A DNA stretch of 44,965 bases from an archaeon (GCA_002688355.1 NZCT01000018.1:1-44965); one strand, 5' to 3'; positions 1 through 8,116 are shown, numbered from the stretch's first letter. Notes: generated by a model not told the origin, from the letters alone. Made by a program: numbers and translations.

Positions 1-16
1 AACTTTTTACTCACAG

Positions 17-99
17 AAGAAAGAAGTAATTTGTAAATTGATAGCATATAATTTAGATAGAAAAATTAAATCAATTTTAGTAGGGTTTCAGCAGAGCCC
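17..99. repeat. Left copy of an 83-bp terminal inverted repeat
   Basis: Bases 17-99 are the exact reverse complement of the last 83 bases (44883-44965). The inner end can form a GU-containing hairpin (GGGTTTCAGCAGAGCCC, 83-99). The copy lies directly upstream of the prepilin promoter, and the other copy lies directly upstream of the Sec61-beta promoter in the same orientation relative to its gene. Bases 1-16 continue past the point where the other copy is cut off by the window end, so the repeat may be longer than 83 bp. A dispersed repeat that stopped assembly is the simplest explanation. Confidence 0.9.
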
Positions 100-107
100 A
101 ATCACAG

Positions 108-180
108 AAAGATTTATATATAAAAATTTATATTCATTTTATAGATAATAATAAAAAATAATAAAAAAATGAGGTGAAAA
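108..180 (+). promoter_or_regulatory. Promoter and Shine-Dalgarno of the first prepilin gene
   Basis: A TATA-like run (TTTATATATAAA, about 112-123) is followed by an AT-only leader and a clear GAGGTG sequence at 171-176, 8 nt before the ATG at 185. A leader with a Shine-Dalgarno sequence is uncommon in this window, where most starts sit about 25 nt from the TATA element, and suggests a strongly translated message. Confidence 0.6.
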
Positions 181-184
181 AAGA

Positions 185-634
185 ATGTTTAAAAAAAGTG
201 GTAAAAGAGCTCAAGCAGCTATGGAATTTTTAATGACATATGGTTGGGCTATTTTAATAATATTGATTGCTTTAGGGGTGTTGTTTTATTTAGGAGTATT
301 TAATCCGCAAACACCTACTAATTGTATACCAAACGCACCTATTTCTTCATGTAATGTGTTGCTTACAGCAACTGGTGGTGAAGTATCTGTGTCATATCCA
401 ACAGCAATAGCTAATACTGTGACATTTACTGGATTGACATTTACATCTGGTGGAACAGCTTGTTCGCATTCAGCTACATTAACATCCGGTACAGGTATAT
501 CTTTCACAGCTGCACAATGTGCTCATGGATTGTCTGCCGGAGATAAATTTAATGGAGAAGCTTTAGTAACGTACATCAGAGAAGGTAGTGATATAACTCA
601 AACTGCAAGACTGACATTTTCAGGAACTGCATAG
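185..634 (+). CDS. Class III prepilin (archaeal type IV pilin-like protein)
   Basis: This is a 149-residue pilin-like surface protein. The basic N-terminus (K3, K4, K7, R8) is followed by AQAAMEFLMTYGWAILII. This matches the class III signal (QxxxE), with predicted prepilin-peptidase cleavage just before Q10 and E14 at mature position +5. The hydrophobic helix covers about residues 15-37. The rest is a Thr/Ser/Gly-rich beta-type domain with cysteines in the pattern typical of small DPANN pilins. The start is fixed by the GAGGTG sequence 8 nt upstream. A poly-T terminator follows, and a paralogue lies 68 nt downstream. Filament formation, adhesion or host contact is inferred; no pilus ATPase or platform protein is in the window. 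Confidence 0.85.
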   Translation: MFKKSGKRAQAAMEFLMTYGWAILIILIALGVLFYLGVFNPQTPTNCIPNAPISSCNVLLTATGGEVSVSYPTAIANTVTFTGLTFTSGGTACSHSATLTSGTGISFTAAQCAHGLSAGDKFNGEALVTYIREGSDITQTARLTFSGTA

Positions 635-636
635 AG

Positions 637-660
637 TTTTTTTTCTTTTTTTTCTTTTTT
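637..660 (+). terminator. Poly-T terminator after the first prepilin gene
   Basis: Three runs of T interrupted by single C residues directly follow the stop codon. Archaeal RNA polymerase terminates on such T tracts. The next gene has its own TATA element at about 672-680, which supports termination here. Confidence 0.6.
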
Positions 661-702
661 AAAATAGGAATATTTATATATTAGCTCTTGTTTTAATAAA
701 TT

Positions 703-1242
703 ATGTTTAATAAAAGAAGTGACAAAAAAGCTCAAGCAGCTATGGAATTTTTAATGACATATGGTTGGGCTATTCTAATAATTCTTGTTGTTTTAGGTGC
801 TTTATTTTATTTAGGAGTTTTTAGTCCAAATATATCAACTTCATGTACTCCTTTTCCACCAATAAGTTCTTGTGATATAAAACTTATTCCGTCGGTTGCT
901 CCTGCTGCTGATACTTTTGAATTATCTATAGTGTACCCTCCAACAATAAATAACGTTGCACTTTTTGGATGGGATTCAACTGCAAACCCTGCTGAGACAG
1001 ATGTTGCTTCTATAGAATTTGATGTCGGTGGGGCTGATTGCGATGTTGATGATTCTACAGACGCAGATAGAGCTCTTGTATCTGGCACTGCAAAAACATT
1101 TACATGCACTAATGTTAGACATGGATTAACTACTGGAGATCAATATGCTGGAGATGTTGTTCTAGAGTATCAATTGCAAGGCAGCACAATAAGTCATAAG
1201 ATAAGATTATCTATAACTGGAACAGTAGAAGAAGAAGAGTAA
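703..1242 (+). CDS. Class III prepilin paralogue
   Basis: This 179-residue paralogue of the preceding pilin has the same AQAAMEFLMTYGWAI core, with Q11 at the predicted cleavage site, E15 at +5 and a membrane helix at about 16-38. The C-terminal domain has diverged and carries an acidic EEEE tail. The TATA element (TTTATATA, 673-680) lies about 26 nt before the ATG, so this message should be leaderless, unlike its neighbour. A stretch of 46 nt (729-774) is identical to 208-253 of the first gene even at synonymous sites. Five nt separate the stop from the next gene, so it may be transcribed with it. Confidence 0.85.
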   Translation: MFNKRSDKKAQAAMEFLMTYGWAILIILVVLGALFYLGVFSPNISTSCTPFPPISSCDIKLIPSVAPAADTFELSIVYPPTINNVALFGWDSTANPAETDVASIEFDVGGADCDVDDSTDADRALVSGTAKTFTCTNVRHGLTTGDQYAGDVVLEYQLQGSTISHKIRLSITGTVEEEE

Positions 1243-1247
1243 TTCTA

Positions 1248-1601
1248 ATGAACATATTAAAAGATAAAGAAATAATTGTAGAGAATGTAAAATATTGTGA
1301 TAGTTTATTTTCTAGAGCAAAGGGATTAATGTTCTCTAAAGAATTAAAAGATACTGAAGGGCTGATTTTAGTTAGTGATAATGAGTCAATAGTAAAAAGT
1401 ACAATACATACTTTCTTTTGTTTTTATTCTATGGATGTATTATGGTTAAATAAAGATTTAAAAGTTGTAGATAAGAAAGAAAATTTAAAACCTTTTAAGC
1501 TTTCAATAAAACCAAAAAAACCAAGTAAATATGTTTTAGAATTAAAAAATGGAAAAAGCAAAGATATTAAAATAGGAGATAGATTAACTTTTATAGAATA
1601 A
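1248..1601 (+). CDS. DUF192 family protein
   Basis: This is a 117-residue DUF192 protein. The family signature is visible as the SRAKGLMF segment near residues 23-30 (family: RxRGLM), the central Phe-rich strand with IHTFFCFYSMDVLWL in place of the usual FWMKNT-LDILF, and the closing KYVLELKNG...IKIGD. The biochemical function of DUF192 is unsettled; many bacterial members are secreted, but no signal peptide is seen here. It starts 5 nt after the prepilin and ends 3 nt before RNase J, so the three probably form one transcript. Confidence 0.8.
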   Translation: MNILKDKEIIVENVKYCDSLFSRAKGLMFSKELKDTEGLILVSDNESIVKSTIHTFFCFYSMDVLWLNKDLKVVDKKENLKPFKLSIKPKKPSKYVLELKNGKSKDIKIGDRLTFIE

Positions 1602-1604
1602 AGA

Positions 1605-2933
1605 ATGAAAGTATATACAATAGGTGGATTTAGTGAAGTTGGCAAAAACATGTGTGCTGTTGAAATAGAAGACGAGATTGTTATATTTGATATGGGTTTG
1701 TACCTTCCTAAATTATTAAATAGAGAAGAAGAGGGAGATACTAGAGAGTTATCAACAAATGAATTAATCAAAATTGGTGTATTACCAGATGATACTTTTT
1801 TAGAAGAGAATTCTCATAAAGTTAAAGCTATAGTTATTAGTCATGCTCATTTAGATCATGTTGGTGCAGCACCTTATTTAGCTGCTAAATATGATTGTCC
1901 TATTATTGGAACACCTTATACTATTGAAATATTAAAAACAATGGTTAGAGATAATGAGGTTAGATTAAAAAATAAATATATCGCATTAACTTCTAATGAT
2001 TTGTACAAAATTAGTGATAATATTAAATTAGAGTTTGTTAATATGACACATTCTACTGTTCAAGTTGTTTTATGTGCTTTACATTCAGATGAAGGGATTT
2101 TTGTTTATGCTAATGATTTTAAGTTTGATAATAATCCTGGAATTGGGAAAGCTCCAAATTATAAGAAATTAGAAGAATTAGGAAAAAAAGGAGTTAAAGT
2201 TGCTGTTATAGATGCTTTAAACTCAAAGGAAGAAAAGAGAACTCCAAGTGAGAAAATAGCTAAGGAATTATTAAAAGATGTAATGTATGGTGTAAATGCT
2301 GTGAATAAGGTTATCTTAGTTACGACGTTCTCGAGTCATATTCCTAGATTAAAAAGTATTATAGAATTTGGTAAGCATTTAAATAGAAATATTGTTTTTC
2401 TTGGTCGTTCGTTACATAAGTATGTTTCAGCTGCACAGAAATTAGGTATTGTGGATTTTAAAAGAGATATTGAATTAATTGGATATTCGAATAGTGTTAA
2501 AAAGAAATTAAGCATGATTGAAAAGAATAGAGATAAATATATCATCGTTTGTACGGGAAATCAAGGAGAACCTGGTTCTATTTTATCTAGATTAAGTAAA
2601 AATGAGTTACCATTTGGGTTTAAAGATGGAGATATTGTAATATTTTCTTGTAGAACTATTCCTACACCTGAAACTATTGCGAATAGAGAATTATTAGAAA
2701 GAAAATTAAAGCAGAAGAAAGCTAGAATCTTTAAAGATATACATGTTTCAGGACATTTAGCTAGAGAAGATCATAGAGATTTTATTAATATGATGAAACC
2801 TGAACATATTATTCCTGCACATGGTGATATTGAGAAGTTAACTGGATTAAGTGAATTAGCTACTGAGATGGGTTATAAATTTAATAAAACTATACATGTT
2901 ATGCAAGATGGTAGTGTTTTAGAAGTTAAATGA
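1605..2933 (+). CDS. rnj: Archaeal RNase J (metallo-beta-lactamase / beta-CASP ribonuclease)
   Basis: This 442-residue enzyme has the usual length of archaeal RNase J, a 5'-to-3' exoribonuclease in mRNA turnover. The zinc motif HAHLDH is at residues 80-85. Further metal motifs are THSTVQ near 148 and ANDFKFD near 170. The beta-CASP part contains a GNQGEPGS segment near 320, and the late SGHLAREDH plus IIPAHGD supply the last histidine ligands. It follows DUF192 by 3 nt with no promoter of its own. Alternative members of the beta-CASP group such as aCPSF1 carry N-terminal KH domains, which are absent here. Confidence 0.88.
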   Translation: MKVYTIGGFSEVGKNMCAVEIEDEIVIFDMGLYLPKLLNREEEGDTRELSTNELIKIGVLPDDTFLEENSHKVKAIVISHAHLDHVGAAPYLAAKYDCPIIGTPYTIEILKTMVRDNEVRLKNKYIALTSNDLYKISDNIKLEFVNMTHSTVQVVLCALHSDEGIFVYANDFKFDNNPGIGKAPNYKKLEELGKKGVKVAVIDALNSKEEKRTPSEKIAKELLKDVMYGVNAVNKVILVTTFSSHIPRLKSIIEFGKHLNRNIVFLGRSLHKYVSAAQKLGIVDFKRDIELIGYSNSVKKKLSMIEKNRDKYIIVCTGNQGEPGSILSRLSKNELPFGFKDGDIVIFSCRTIPTPETIANRELLERKLKQKKARIFKDIHVSGHLAREDHRDFINMMKPEHIIPAHGDIEKLTGLSELATEMGYKFNKTIHVMQDGSVLEVK

Positions 2934-2985
2934 TTGATGCTATAATATAGATATTCTTATTAGTTATTGTTAATTTACTTGTTTC

Positions 2986-3270
2986 ATGGAATGTGTATAT
3001 ATTATGGAAGCATATTTTGATAAAGGTGATAGGACGATAAATTATGGCATTCAAATAGGCAGATATGGAGATACTATAACAGTTAGTCGAAAAGATGAAA
3101 ATCAATTAATAAATATCATTAAAAAATTATCCAAAAAATACATAGTTGTCGTAGATGAACCTGAAGAGATAGATACTGAGGAAGCAAATTTTGCTGAATC
3201 AACTTATAGAAAAATTACAAATGAAGATTTATTGAAAAGACTACATGATGAAAAAATTAACTGGAGATAG
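2986..3270 (+). CDS. Small protein of unknown function
   Basis: This is a 94-residue acidic protein that I do not recognise. It has an alternating strand/helix pattern (YGIQIGRYGDTITV, then an amphipathic helix IINIIKKLSKKY, then YIVVVDEPEE) and a charged C-terminal helix. There are no cysteines suggesting a metal site and no membrane segment. A second in-frame ATG at 3004 is equally possible because the region around the expected TATA position is only weakly TATA-like. It is separated from RNase J by 52 nt and converges with the methyltransferase gene. Confidence 0.55.
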   Translation: MECVYIMEAYFDKGDRTINYGIQIGRYGDTITVSRKDENQLINIIKKLSKKYIVVVDEPEEIDTEEANFAESTYRKITNEDLLKRLHDEKINWR

Positions 3271-3294
3271 AGAATTTTGAAAATGTTGAATTTG

Positions 3295-3780
3295 CTAAAT
3301 AATAAATATAATATCTTTATCTTCTTCTATTTTCTTGAAGCTATTGAAATGTTTTTCTAGTATTATTTTAAACGTTGGTAATTTTTTGGATGTTTTTAGG
3401 AATGAAATTGCTATGTTATTATTTTTAGAGGTTCTTTTTATTTCTAATAAAGCTTTTTCCATGTTGTTAAAGTTGTGAAATGCTGTTACTGAAATTATTG
3501 TGTTAAATGTTTTATCTTTAAAAGGAAGAGATTCTGCAAGTGCATATTTTAAATTATTATAATTTTTTGAACCAATTTTTAACATTTCTTTGTTATTGTC
3601 TATGCCAATTGATTTTATTTTAAAGAAATTAGTTGAGATTCCAGTACCACAACCAATATCTAGTAAAGGTTCAATGATGTTTATGTTATCTTTTATTATG
3701 TTTAATTTGTTTAGTTGTTCCTCTTTGTGTAAATTATTGTAAGAAGAAGCTATAAGGGAATAATCTATTTTATTTTCCAT
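3295..3780 (-). CDS. Class I SAM-dependent methyltransferase
   Basis: This 161-residue protein is a minimal Methyltransf_11-type enzyme. Motif I is LLDIGCGTGIS near residues 39-49, the acidic end of strand 2 is IGIDNN, and ALAESLPFKDKTFNTIISVTAFHNF covers motifs II to IV. The fold seems to end shortly after strand 5-6, so it is near the lower size limit for the family. The substrate cannot be told. It is divergent from the cysteine desulfurase gene, with 40 nt between the start codons. Confidence 0.75.
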   Translation of the reverse strand: MENKIDYSLIASSYNNLHKEEQLNKLNIIKDNINIIEPLLDIGCGTGISTNFFKIKSIGIDNNKEMLKIGSKNYNNLKYALAESLPFKDKTFNTIISVTAFHNFNNMEKALLEIKRTSKNNNIAISFLKTSKKLPTFKIILEKHFNSFKKIEEDKDIIFII

Positions 3781-3793
3781 AATTAGAATGATT

Positions 3794-3808
3794 TAAAAAT
3801 ATATTAAA
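3794..3808 (+). promoter_or_regulatory. TATA element for the cysteine desulfurase gene
   Basis: An AAAATATATTAAA-type element is centred about 22 nt before the ATG at 3821, which implies a nearly leaderless transcript. It lies in the 40-nt divergent interval shared with the methyltransferase gene. Confidence 0.5.
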
Positions 3809-3820
3809 ATCTATGTTTTT

Positions 3821-4939
3821 ATGGAAATTTACTTAGATAATGCGGCTACGACTAAAGTAGATGATACTGTGTTAAAGAGTATGTTGCCTTTTTTGAAAGA
3901 TAAGTATGGTAACGCTAGTTCTATTTATAGAATTGGAGAAGAAAATCGTGAAAAGATAGAGGAAAGTAGAAATAAGATTGCTAAATTTTTAGGTGTTAAT
4001 AATAATGAGATTATATTTACGTCTTCTGGAAGTGAAGCTAATAACTTTGCGTTAAAGGGAGTTATGTTAAGAGAGAAGAATAAACATGTTATAACAACAA
4101 AAATAGAGCATAGTTCTGTTTTGAATACTTGTAAATATTTAGAGAAGTTTCATAAAGTTACGTATTTGGATGTTAATGAAGAAGGTTTTGTTGATTTATC
4201 TCAATTAAAGAAAGCAATTAGTAAAGACACTATTTTAGTTTCAGTTCAAAGTTCTAATAATGAAATTGGAGTTATTCAAGATATTAAAGAAATTGGTAAA
4301 ATATGTAAGAAGAATAAAGTTTTATTGCATGTAGATGCGGTTCAGTCTTTTGGGAAAACTCCTTTAGATTTAAAGAATATAGATCTACTTACAATAAGTG
4401 CGCATAAAATTTATGGTCCTAAGGGAATTGGGGTTTTGTATGTTAAAGATGGCGTTAAAATTGATCCTTTAATACATGGAGGGGAACAAGAATTTGGTTT
4501 ACGTGGAGGGACTGAAAATGTTGCTAATATTGTTGGTTTTGGGGAAGCTGTTGAGTTGATTAATTTTAAAGAGCAAGATAAAATTATTAAATTAAGAGAA
4601 CTACTAATTAAAAGAGTTTTAAATGAGATTCCTGATTCTTTTTTGAATGGTTCTTTGGATAAGAGATTATCAAATAATGCTAGTTTTGGTTTTAAGGATG
4701 TTTATGGAGAAGATGTTGTTAAGCATTTGAATTATAACAATGTATTTTGTAGCACTGGAAGTGCTTGTACTCAAGGTACTGTGGAAGTTAGTCATGTTTT
4801 GAAATCTTTAGGATTGAATGATAAAGATGCAAGATCTTGTATAAGAATGACTTTAGGTAAGTATAATACTGAAAAAGAGGTAAAATTTGTAGTAGAGAAC
4901 TTGAAAATTGTAATAGATAGCTTACGAAAAGTTTTATAA
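3821..4939 (+). CDS. iscS: Cysteine desulfurase (NifS/IscS family)
   Basis: This 372-residue PLP enzyme takes sulfur from cysteine to form a persulfide for Fe-S clusters or tRNA thiolation. Visible features are YLDNAATT at the N-terminus, SSGSEANNFALKG, the EHSS segment with H97, HVDAVQSFGK, the PLP lysine K196 in SAHK, and the catalytic C316 in STGSAC. The length is normal. No IscU or SufBC partner is in the window, but the ThiI-like, ubiquitin-like and TtuA-like genes at 19.6-21.3 kb are plausible sulfur acceptors. A short interval separates its stop from tRNA-Gly, so transcription may run into the tRNA. Confidence 0.93.
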   Translation: MEIYLDNAATTKVDDTVLKSMLPFLKDKYGNASSIYRIGEENREKIEESRNKIAKFLGVNNNEIIFTSSGSEANNFALKGVMLREKNKHVITTKIEHSSVLNTCKYLEKFHKVTYLDVNEEGFVDLSQLKKAISKDTILVSVQSSNNEIGVIQDIKEIGKICKKNKVLLHVDAVQSFGKTPLDLKNIDLLTISAHKIYGPKGIGVLYVKDGVKIDPLIHGGEQEFGLRGGTENVANIVGFGEAVELINFKEQDKIIKLRELLIKRVLNEIPDSFLNGSLDKRLSNNASFGFKDVYGEDVVKHLNYNNVFCSTGSACTQGTVEVSHVLKSLGLNDKDARSCIRMTLGKYNTEKEVKFVVENLKIVIDSLRKVL

Positions 4940-4964
4940 GATAGTTTTTGTTTAGATTTAATAT

Positions 4965-5036
4965 GCGCTAGTAGTATAGTGGTTAGTATATTGGCCTTCC
5001 AAGCCGAGGACCGGGGTTCAAATCCCCGCTGGCGCA
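4965..5036 (+). tRNA. tRNA-Gly (anticodon TCC)
   Basis: The cloverleaf folds cleanly. The acceptor stem is GCGCTAG with CTGGCGC, the anticodon arm is TTGGC-CTTCCAA-GCCGA giving anticodon TCC, the T arm is CGGGG-TTCAAAT-CCCCG, and the discriminator is A. CCA is not encoded, so the CCA enzyme in this window is needed. No good TATA element precedes it, so it may be read from the cysteine desulfurase promoter. A protein gene begins 8 nt after its 3' end. Confidence 0.95.
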
Positions 5037-5044
5037 TTTTCAAA

Positions 5045-5203
5045 ATGAAAAATTGGGAAGTTACAATAATTGAATTTCAAACTGAATCTGGAGATAAAAA
5101 ATATAAAGTAACAAGAAGAATGCCAAGCCTAATTGTTGCTGAAACTAAAGTCTTTTCAAGTAAAGAGCAAGCTAAAAATCAATTTGAAGAATGGTTAAAA
5201 TAG
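5045..5203 (+). CDS. 52-residue protein of unknown function, directly after tRNA-Gly
   Basis: This small basic/acidic mixed protein starts MKNWEVTIIEFQTESG and has the look of a three-stranded sheet plus a C-terminal helix (SSKEQAKNQFEEWLK). I do not recognise it. The ATG lies only 8 nt after the tRNA 3' end, so the TATA position would fall inside the T arm. Expression is therefore probably by cotranscription with tRNA-Gly and 3' processing. The longer upstream reading frame runs through the tRNA and is not a credible start. The gene overlaps the convergent phosphatase gene by 9 nt. Confidence 0.6.
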   Translation: MKNWEVTIIEFQTESGDKKYKVTRRMPSLIVAETKVFSSKEQAKNQFEEWLK

Positions 5204-5500
5204 TTCATTCATTTTATCTCTAATATTATTGATTAATTCTGGTTGATTATATTGGTAAATATCTGGAATATTTAAAGATATTATTTGTTTTTGCATATAT
5301 TCTTTAGGGAATCTCTTAGCTATTTCTTCTCTTTGAAAATCTTCCATAACTAGAATAGTATCTGCCCATAATAATTCTTTTTTTGTAACTGGTTTTCCAT
5401 TAAATAAACCATTAGATTTTACATTGAATTTATCTTTAAATAAATGTTCAGCTGTTTTGCTTCTATGCTTATTTTGATTACATATAAACAATAGTTTCAT
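5195..5500 (-). CDS. Small low-molecular-weight tyrosine phosphatase-like protein
   Basis: This 101-residue protein starts MKLLFICNQNKHRSKTAE. It carries the P-loop C7-x5-R13 followed by Ser of low-molecular-weight protein tyrosine phosphatases. WADTILVMEDFQ is the family's conserved helix/strand segment, and IPDIYQY near residue 84 takes the place of the general-acid loop. At 101 residues it is much shorter than the classical enzymes (about 150) and belongs to the compact form seen in many prokaryotes. The substrate is unknown. It stands alone, convergent with the preceding small gene. Confidence 0.75.
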   Translation of the reverse strand: MKLLFICNQNKHRSKTAEHLFKDKFNVKSNGLFNGKPVTKKELLWADTILVMEDFQREEIAKRFPKEYMQKQIISLNIPDIYQYNQPELINNIRDKMNELF

Positions 5501-5586
5501 AGTTTTTTTAAAATTTTAACTATTATAAAATTTTTGTTTTTAGGATAATTCATTAAATTTAAATATTAACTTCTTAACTCAAAAAT

Positions 5587-6216
5587 ATGAAAAATAAAAA
5601 TATAATTGTATTTTCTCCACATAATGATGATTTAGAGTTAGCTATGGGTGGAACTGCTTTAAAATATCAAGATGAAGGATATAACATAATAAAGGTTATT
5701 TTTGCTGCTGGACATATGTCAAACCCTCATTTAAAGGAAGAATATGTTGTTAAAGCTAGAGAAAGACAAGCTTTGAAAGTAGAGAGAAAATTTGGATTTT
5801 ATAAGACTATTTTTTTTAAATTAGAAGATACAAAATTTAAACATGAGATTGAATTTGTTAGGAAGGATATTGAGAAATTGATTAAAAAATATGAACCTAA
5901 GAAGATTTTCATACCTGCATTTCAAGATGTTCACCCAGATCATAGAGCTGTAACAAAATTAGTTAAAGATATTTTAAAAAATAAAAATGTAGAAATATTA
6001 GCCTATGAAGTCTGGAGTTTCTTAGATGAGAATTTACCAAAAGTTTATATTGATGTAACACCTTACTTTAAAGATAAAATTGAGATGATTAAGATATTTA
6101 AACCAACAGAATGGTTTTCAGTGTATATGCAGTATATTCCAATTTACTTAAGAGCGTTAAGATTTGGAAGGAAAATTAATGTTAGATATGCTGAGAGATT
6201 TTATAGGTTAATGTAA
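5587..6216 (+). CDS. LmbE/PIG-L family deacetylase
   Basis: This 209-residue protein has the zinc motif of the LmbE/PIG-L N-acetylglucosamine deacetylase family as FSPHNDDLE (residues 9-17). The usual PHPDDE has become PHNDDLE, but H12, D14 and D15 are kept. The second site HPDHR is at residues 116-120 and supplies the other zinc histidine. The ATG is about 26 nt after a weak ATTTAAATATT element. The next gene, a GT-B glycosyltransferase, follows after one base. The pair should therefore build and deacetylate a sugar on a lipid or glycoconjugate; the exact substrate cannot be told from sequence. Confidence 0.85.
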   Translation: MKNKNIIVFSPHNDDLELAMGGTALKYQDEGYNIIKVIFAAGHMSNPHLKEEYVVKARERQALKVERKFGFYKTIFFKLEDTKFKHEIEFVRKDIEKLIKKYEPKKIFIPAFQDVHPDHRAVTKLVKDILKNKNVEILAYEVWSFLDENLPKVYIDVTPYFKDKIEMIKIFKPTEWFSVYMQYIPIYLRALRFGRKINVRYAERFYRLM

Positions 6217-6217
6217 G

Positions 6218-7312
6218 ATGAAAATTTTATTTGTTATTACGGGAATTGGGCTAGGACATACAATAAGAGAAGAAGCATTAATTAATGAAATTTTAAAAAA
6301 TAAACCCAAGACTAAAATAGAGATAAGTGGTTTTAAGAATTCTTATAGATATTTTAAAGATAAGTTCAAAACTAGTAAGATAATTGGACATAAATTTCCA
6401 GAAACTTCTTTTCATGTTAGTTTGTTAAAAACTGCTGTAGCTAATATCCCATATCCATTATATTTTTTGCATGATTGTATTAAGTTATATTTTCAAGTTA
6501 AGAGATTTAAACCAGATTTGATGATTGTTGATATGCAACCTGTTGGAGTTTTCATTGGTAAATTGTTGGGAATTAAGACTGTTTCTATTTATAACTTGAA
6601 TTTAGAGAAGTGGGATGATTTTATGGAAAAGGAAGAGGTTACCTTTGGAAATAAGATACATGCTAAAGTATTTTTTAGACAAATTTCTAATACTTATAAA
6701 AATTCAGATATTGTTGTTATTCCTACGGTTGAGAAACAGAAGAAAAGAGGAAAGGAAAATTATGTTAATCCTATGATAAGAGTTTCTCCTGAAAAATTAC
6801 CAGATGTAGGTGTTTTAATGAAAAAATTGGAATTAGATAAGAAACCTATATTAGTAATGCTGGGAGGATCTGAATTTGGATTTTCTGTTACTGAACATAT
6901 TATTAATATTTCTAAAAAATCAAGAGAACAATTTGTGTTATTTGGATATAAAGATTTTGAGGAAGATAATGTTAAATCTTTTAAATTTAAAGAGAATTTC
7001 TTGGAATACTTGAAAGTTTGTAAGGGTGTTATCGTCATAGCTGGACATAATACTTTATCTGAAGTTATTGTGTATAAGAAACCTGCATTAATATTCCCTT
7101 TCAAGAATTATTTAGAGCATTATGTTAATGTTTATGGATTAGATGATATTGCTACTATTAGATATTTAGATAATATCTCTTTTGAGATAATTAATGAATC
7201 TGTTAAAGAATTTCTTAGAAATATTCCTGTTTTACAAGGAAGAATTAATGAAATGAATGTTAAAGGTAATGGAGCTTCACAAGCTTACAAGATAATTTTT
7301 GATAAAAAATAG
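6218..7312 (+). CDS. GT-B glycosyltransferase (MurG/GT28-like)
   Basis: This 364-residue protein begins MKILFVITGIGLGHTIREE, the glycine loop and His of GT-B enzymes of the MurG/GT28 type. The C-terminal donor domain shows MLGGSEFGFSV near 214, AGHNTLSEVIVYKKPALIFP near 273-292 (the usual GGxxTxxEal.gkP.l..P motif) and a histidine-containing loop (YLEHYVN). It is translationally coupled to the deacetylase gene 1 nt upstream. A role in making an archaeal surface glycan or glycolipid is inferred. Its end overlaps the convergent gene by 36 nt. Confidence 0.83.
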   Translation: MKILFVITGIGLGHTIREEALINEILKNKPKTKIEISGFKNSYRYFKDKFKTSKIIGHKFPETSFHVSLLKTAVANIPYPLYFLHDCIKLYFQVKRFKPDLMIVDMQPVGVFIGKLLGIKTVSIYNLNLEKWDDFMEKEEVTFGNKIHAKVFFRQISNTYKNSDIVVIPTVEKQKKRGKENYVNPMIRVSPEKLPDVGVLMKKLELDKKPILVMLGGSEFGFSVTEHIINISKKSREQFVLFGYKDFEEDNVKSFKFKENFLEYLKVCKGVIVIAGHNTLSEVIVYKKPALIFPFKNYLEHYVNVYGLDDIATIRYLDNISFEIINESVKEFLRNIPVLQGRINEMNVKGNGASQAYKIIFDKK

Positions 7313-8116
7313 CCATCTTTCTGGTTCTTCTCTTTTTAATAAACCTTCAATTGAATAAATAGCAACTTTTTCTGCTCCAGAATTATTAATCATATCTAGA
7401 TCTTGTTTGAATTGTTCTATGTTTTTGTATGTCTTTTCATGTTTTAAAATTCCAGGACCTATTAAACCTATAGAAAACATTACTTTGTTTTTGTATTTTC
7501 TTACTGCTCTTCTTGTCCATAATGACATATAGATCCTAATTAAAGGTCTTAATACTTGGCCGGAAAATGTTGTATAACACATTATATTTTTAACCATATT
7601 TTCTTTAGGTTCTATGTACATTCCTTGTCTTTTAAGGTACCATTTAGCTAGGGGGAACTCATTTATTATTAATTGAATATTATTTACTACAGTTTCTACT
7701 TTTGTTTTTTTAGACAATTTGTAAATGAAATCTTTTAGATAATCATTATTCTTTCCTTTTTTGAAAATTTGTTTAATTGCTAGAGATATTATTTTAAGAT
7801 TGGTGTACTTCCACTTTGGAACTGGAGGTTCTAGATCTATTTTTATGTTTAAATTTTCGAATTGTTTTAATGAGTTTATATCCTCTTTTTCTGTAAAGCC
7901 AGAGAACCAGTAACCTTTATCCATATCTAAAATAGGCCAAACACTTAATTGAATATATTTGCTTGTTACTTTTTCTTGGATATTTTGGAAATCTTTTAGT
8001 GTTTTAGAAGCTACGTAAATTTCTATGTTGAATTTTAATCTTGAGATTGTTTTGTTAAGAAAAGTCCAATCTACTTTATTAGGAAATTCACACCAGAAGA
8101 TAACTTTTTTTAACAT
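7277..8116 (-). CDS. Unknown protein, possibly TIM-barrel-like
   Basis: I do not recognise this 279-residue protein. It starts MLKKVIFWCEFPNKVDW. The order of elements resembles a barrel: a strand at each of VIFWCEF, IEIYVAS, LSVWPILD and IKIDLEPP, and near the end MFSIGLIGPGIL and AEKVAIYSIEGLL. The IDLEPP and YSIEGLL segments supply acidic residues where a glycosidase-type barrel would place catalytic groups, but this is only a pattern reading. It overlaps the end of the glycosyltransferase by 36 nt on the other strand. A functional link to glycan metabolism is possible and unproven. Confidence 0.6.
   Translation of the reverse strand: MLKKVIFWCEFPNKVDWTFLNKTISRLKFNIEIYVASKTLKDFQNIQEKVTSKYIQLSVWPILDMDKGYWFSGFTEKEDINSLKQFENLNIKIDLEPPVPKWKYTNLKIISLAIKQIFKKGKNNDYLKDFIYKLSKKTKVETVVNNIQLIINEFPLAKWYLKRQGMYIEPKENMVKNIMCYTTFSGQVLRPLIRIYMSLWTRRAVRKYKNKVMFSIGLIGPGILKHEKTYKNIEQFKQDLDMINNSGAEKVAIYSIEGLLKREEPERWLFFIKNYLVSL

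Noticed and set aside
17-99. End repeat as a CRISPR repeat
   Set aside because: There are only two copies, at opposite ends and inverted, with no spacer array or cas genes in the window.
4979-5044. Extended N-terminus of the 52-residue protein
   Set aside because: It would translate through tRNA-Gly; the ATG at 5045 is the credible start.
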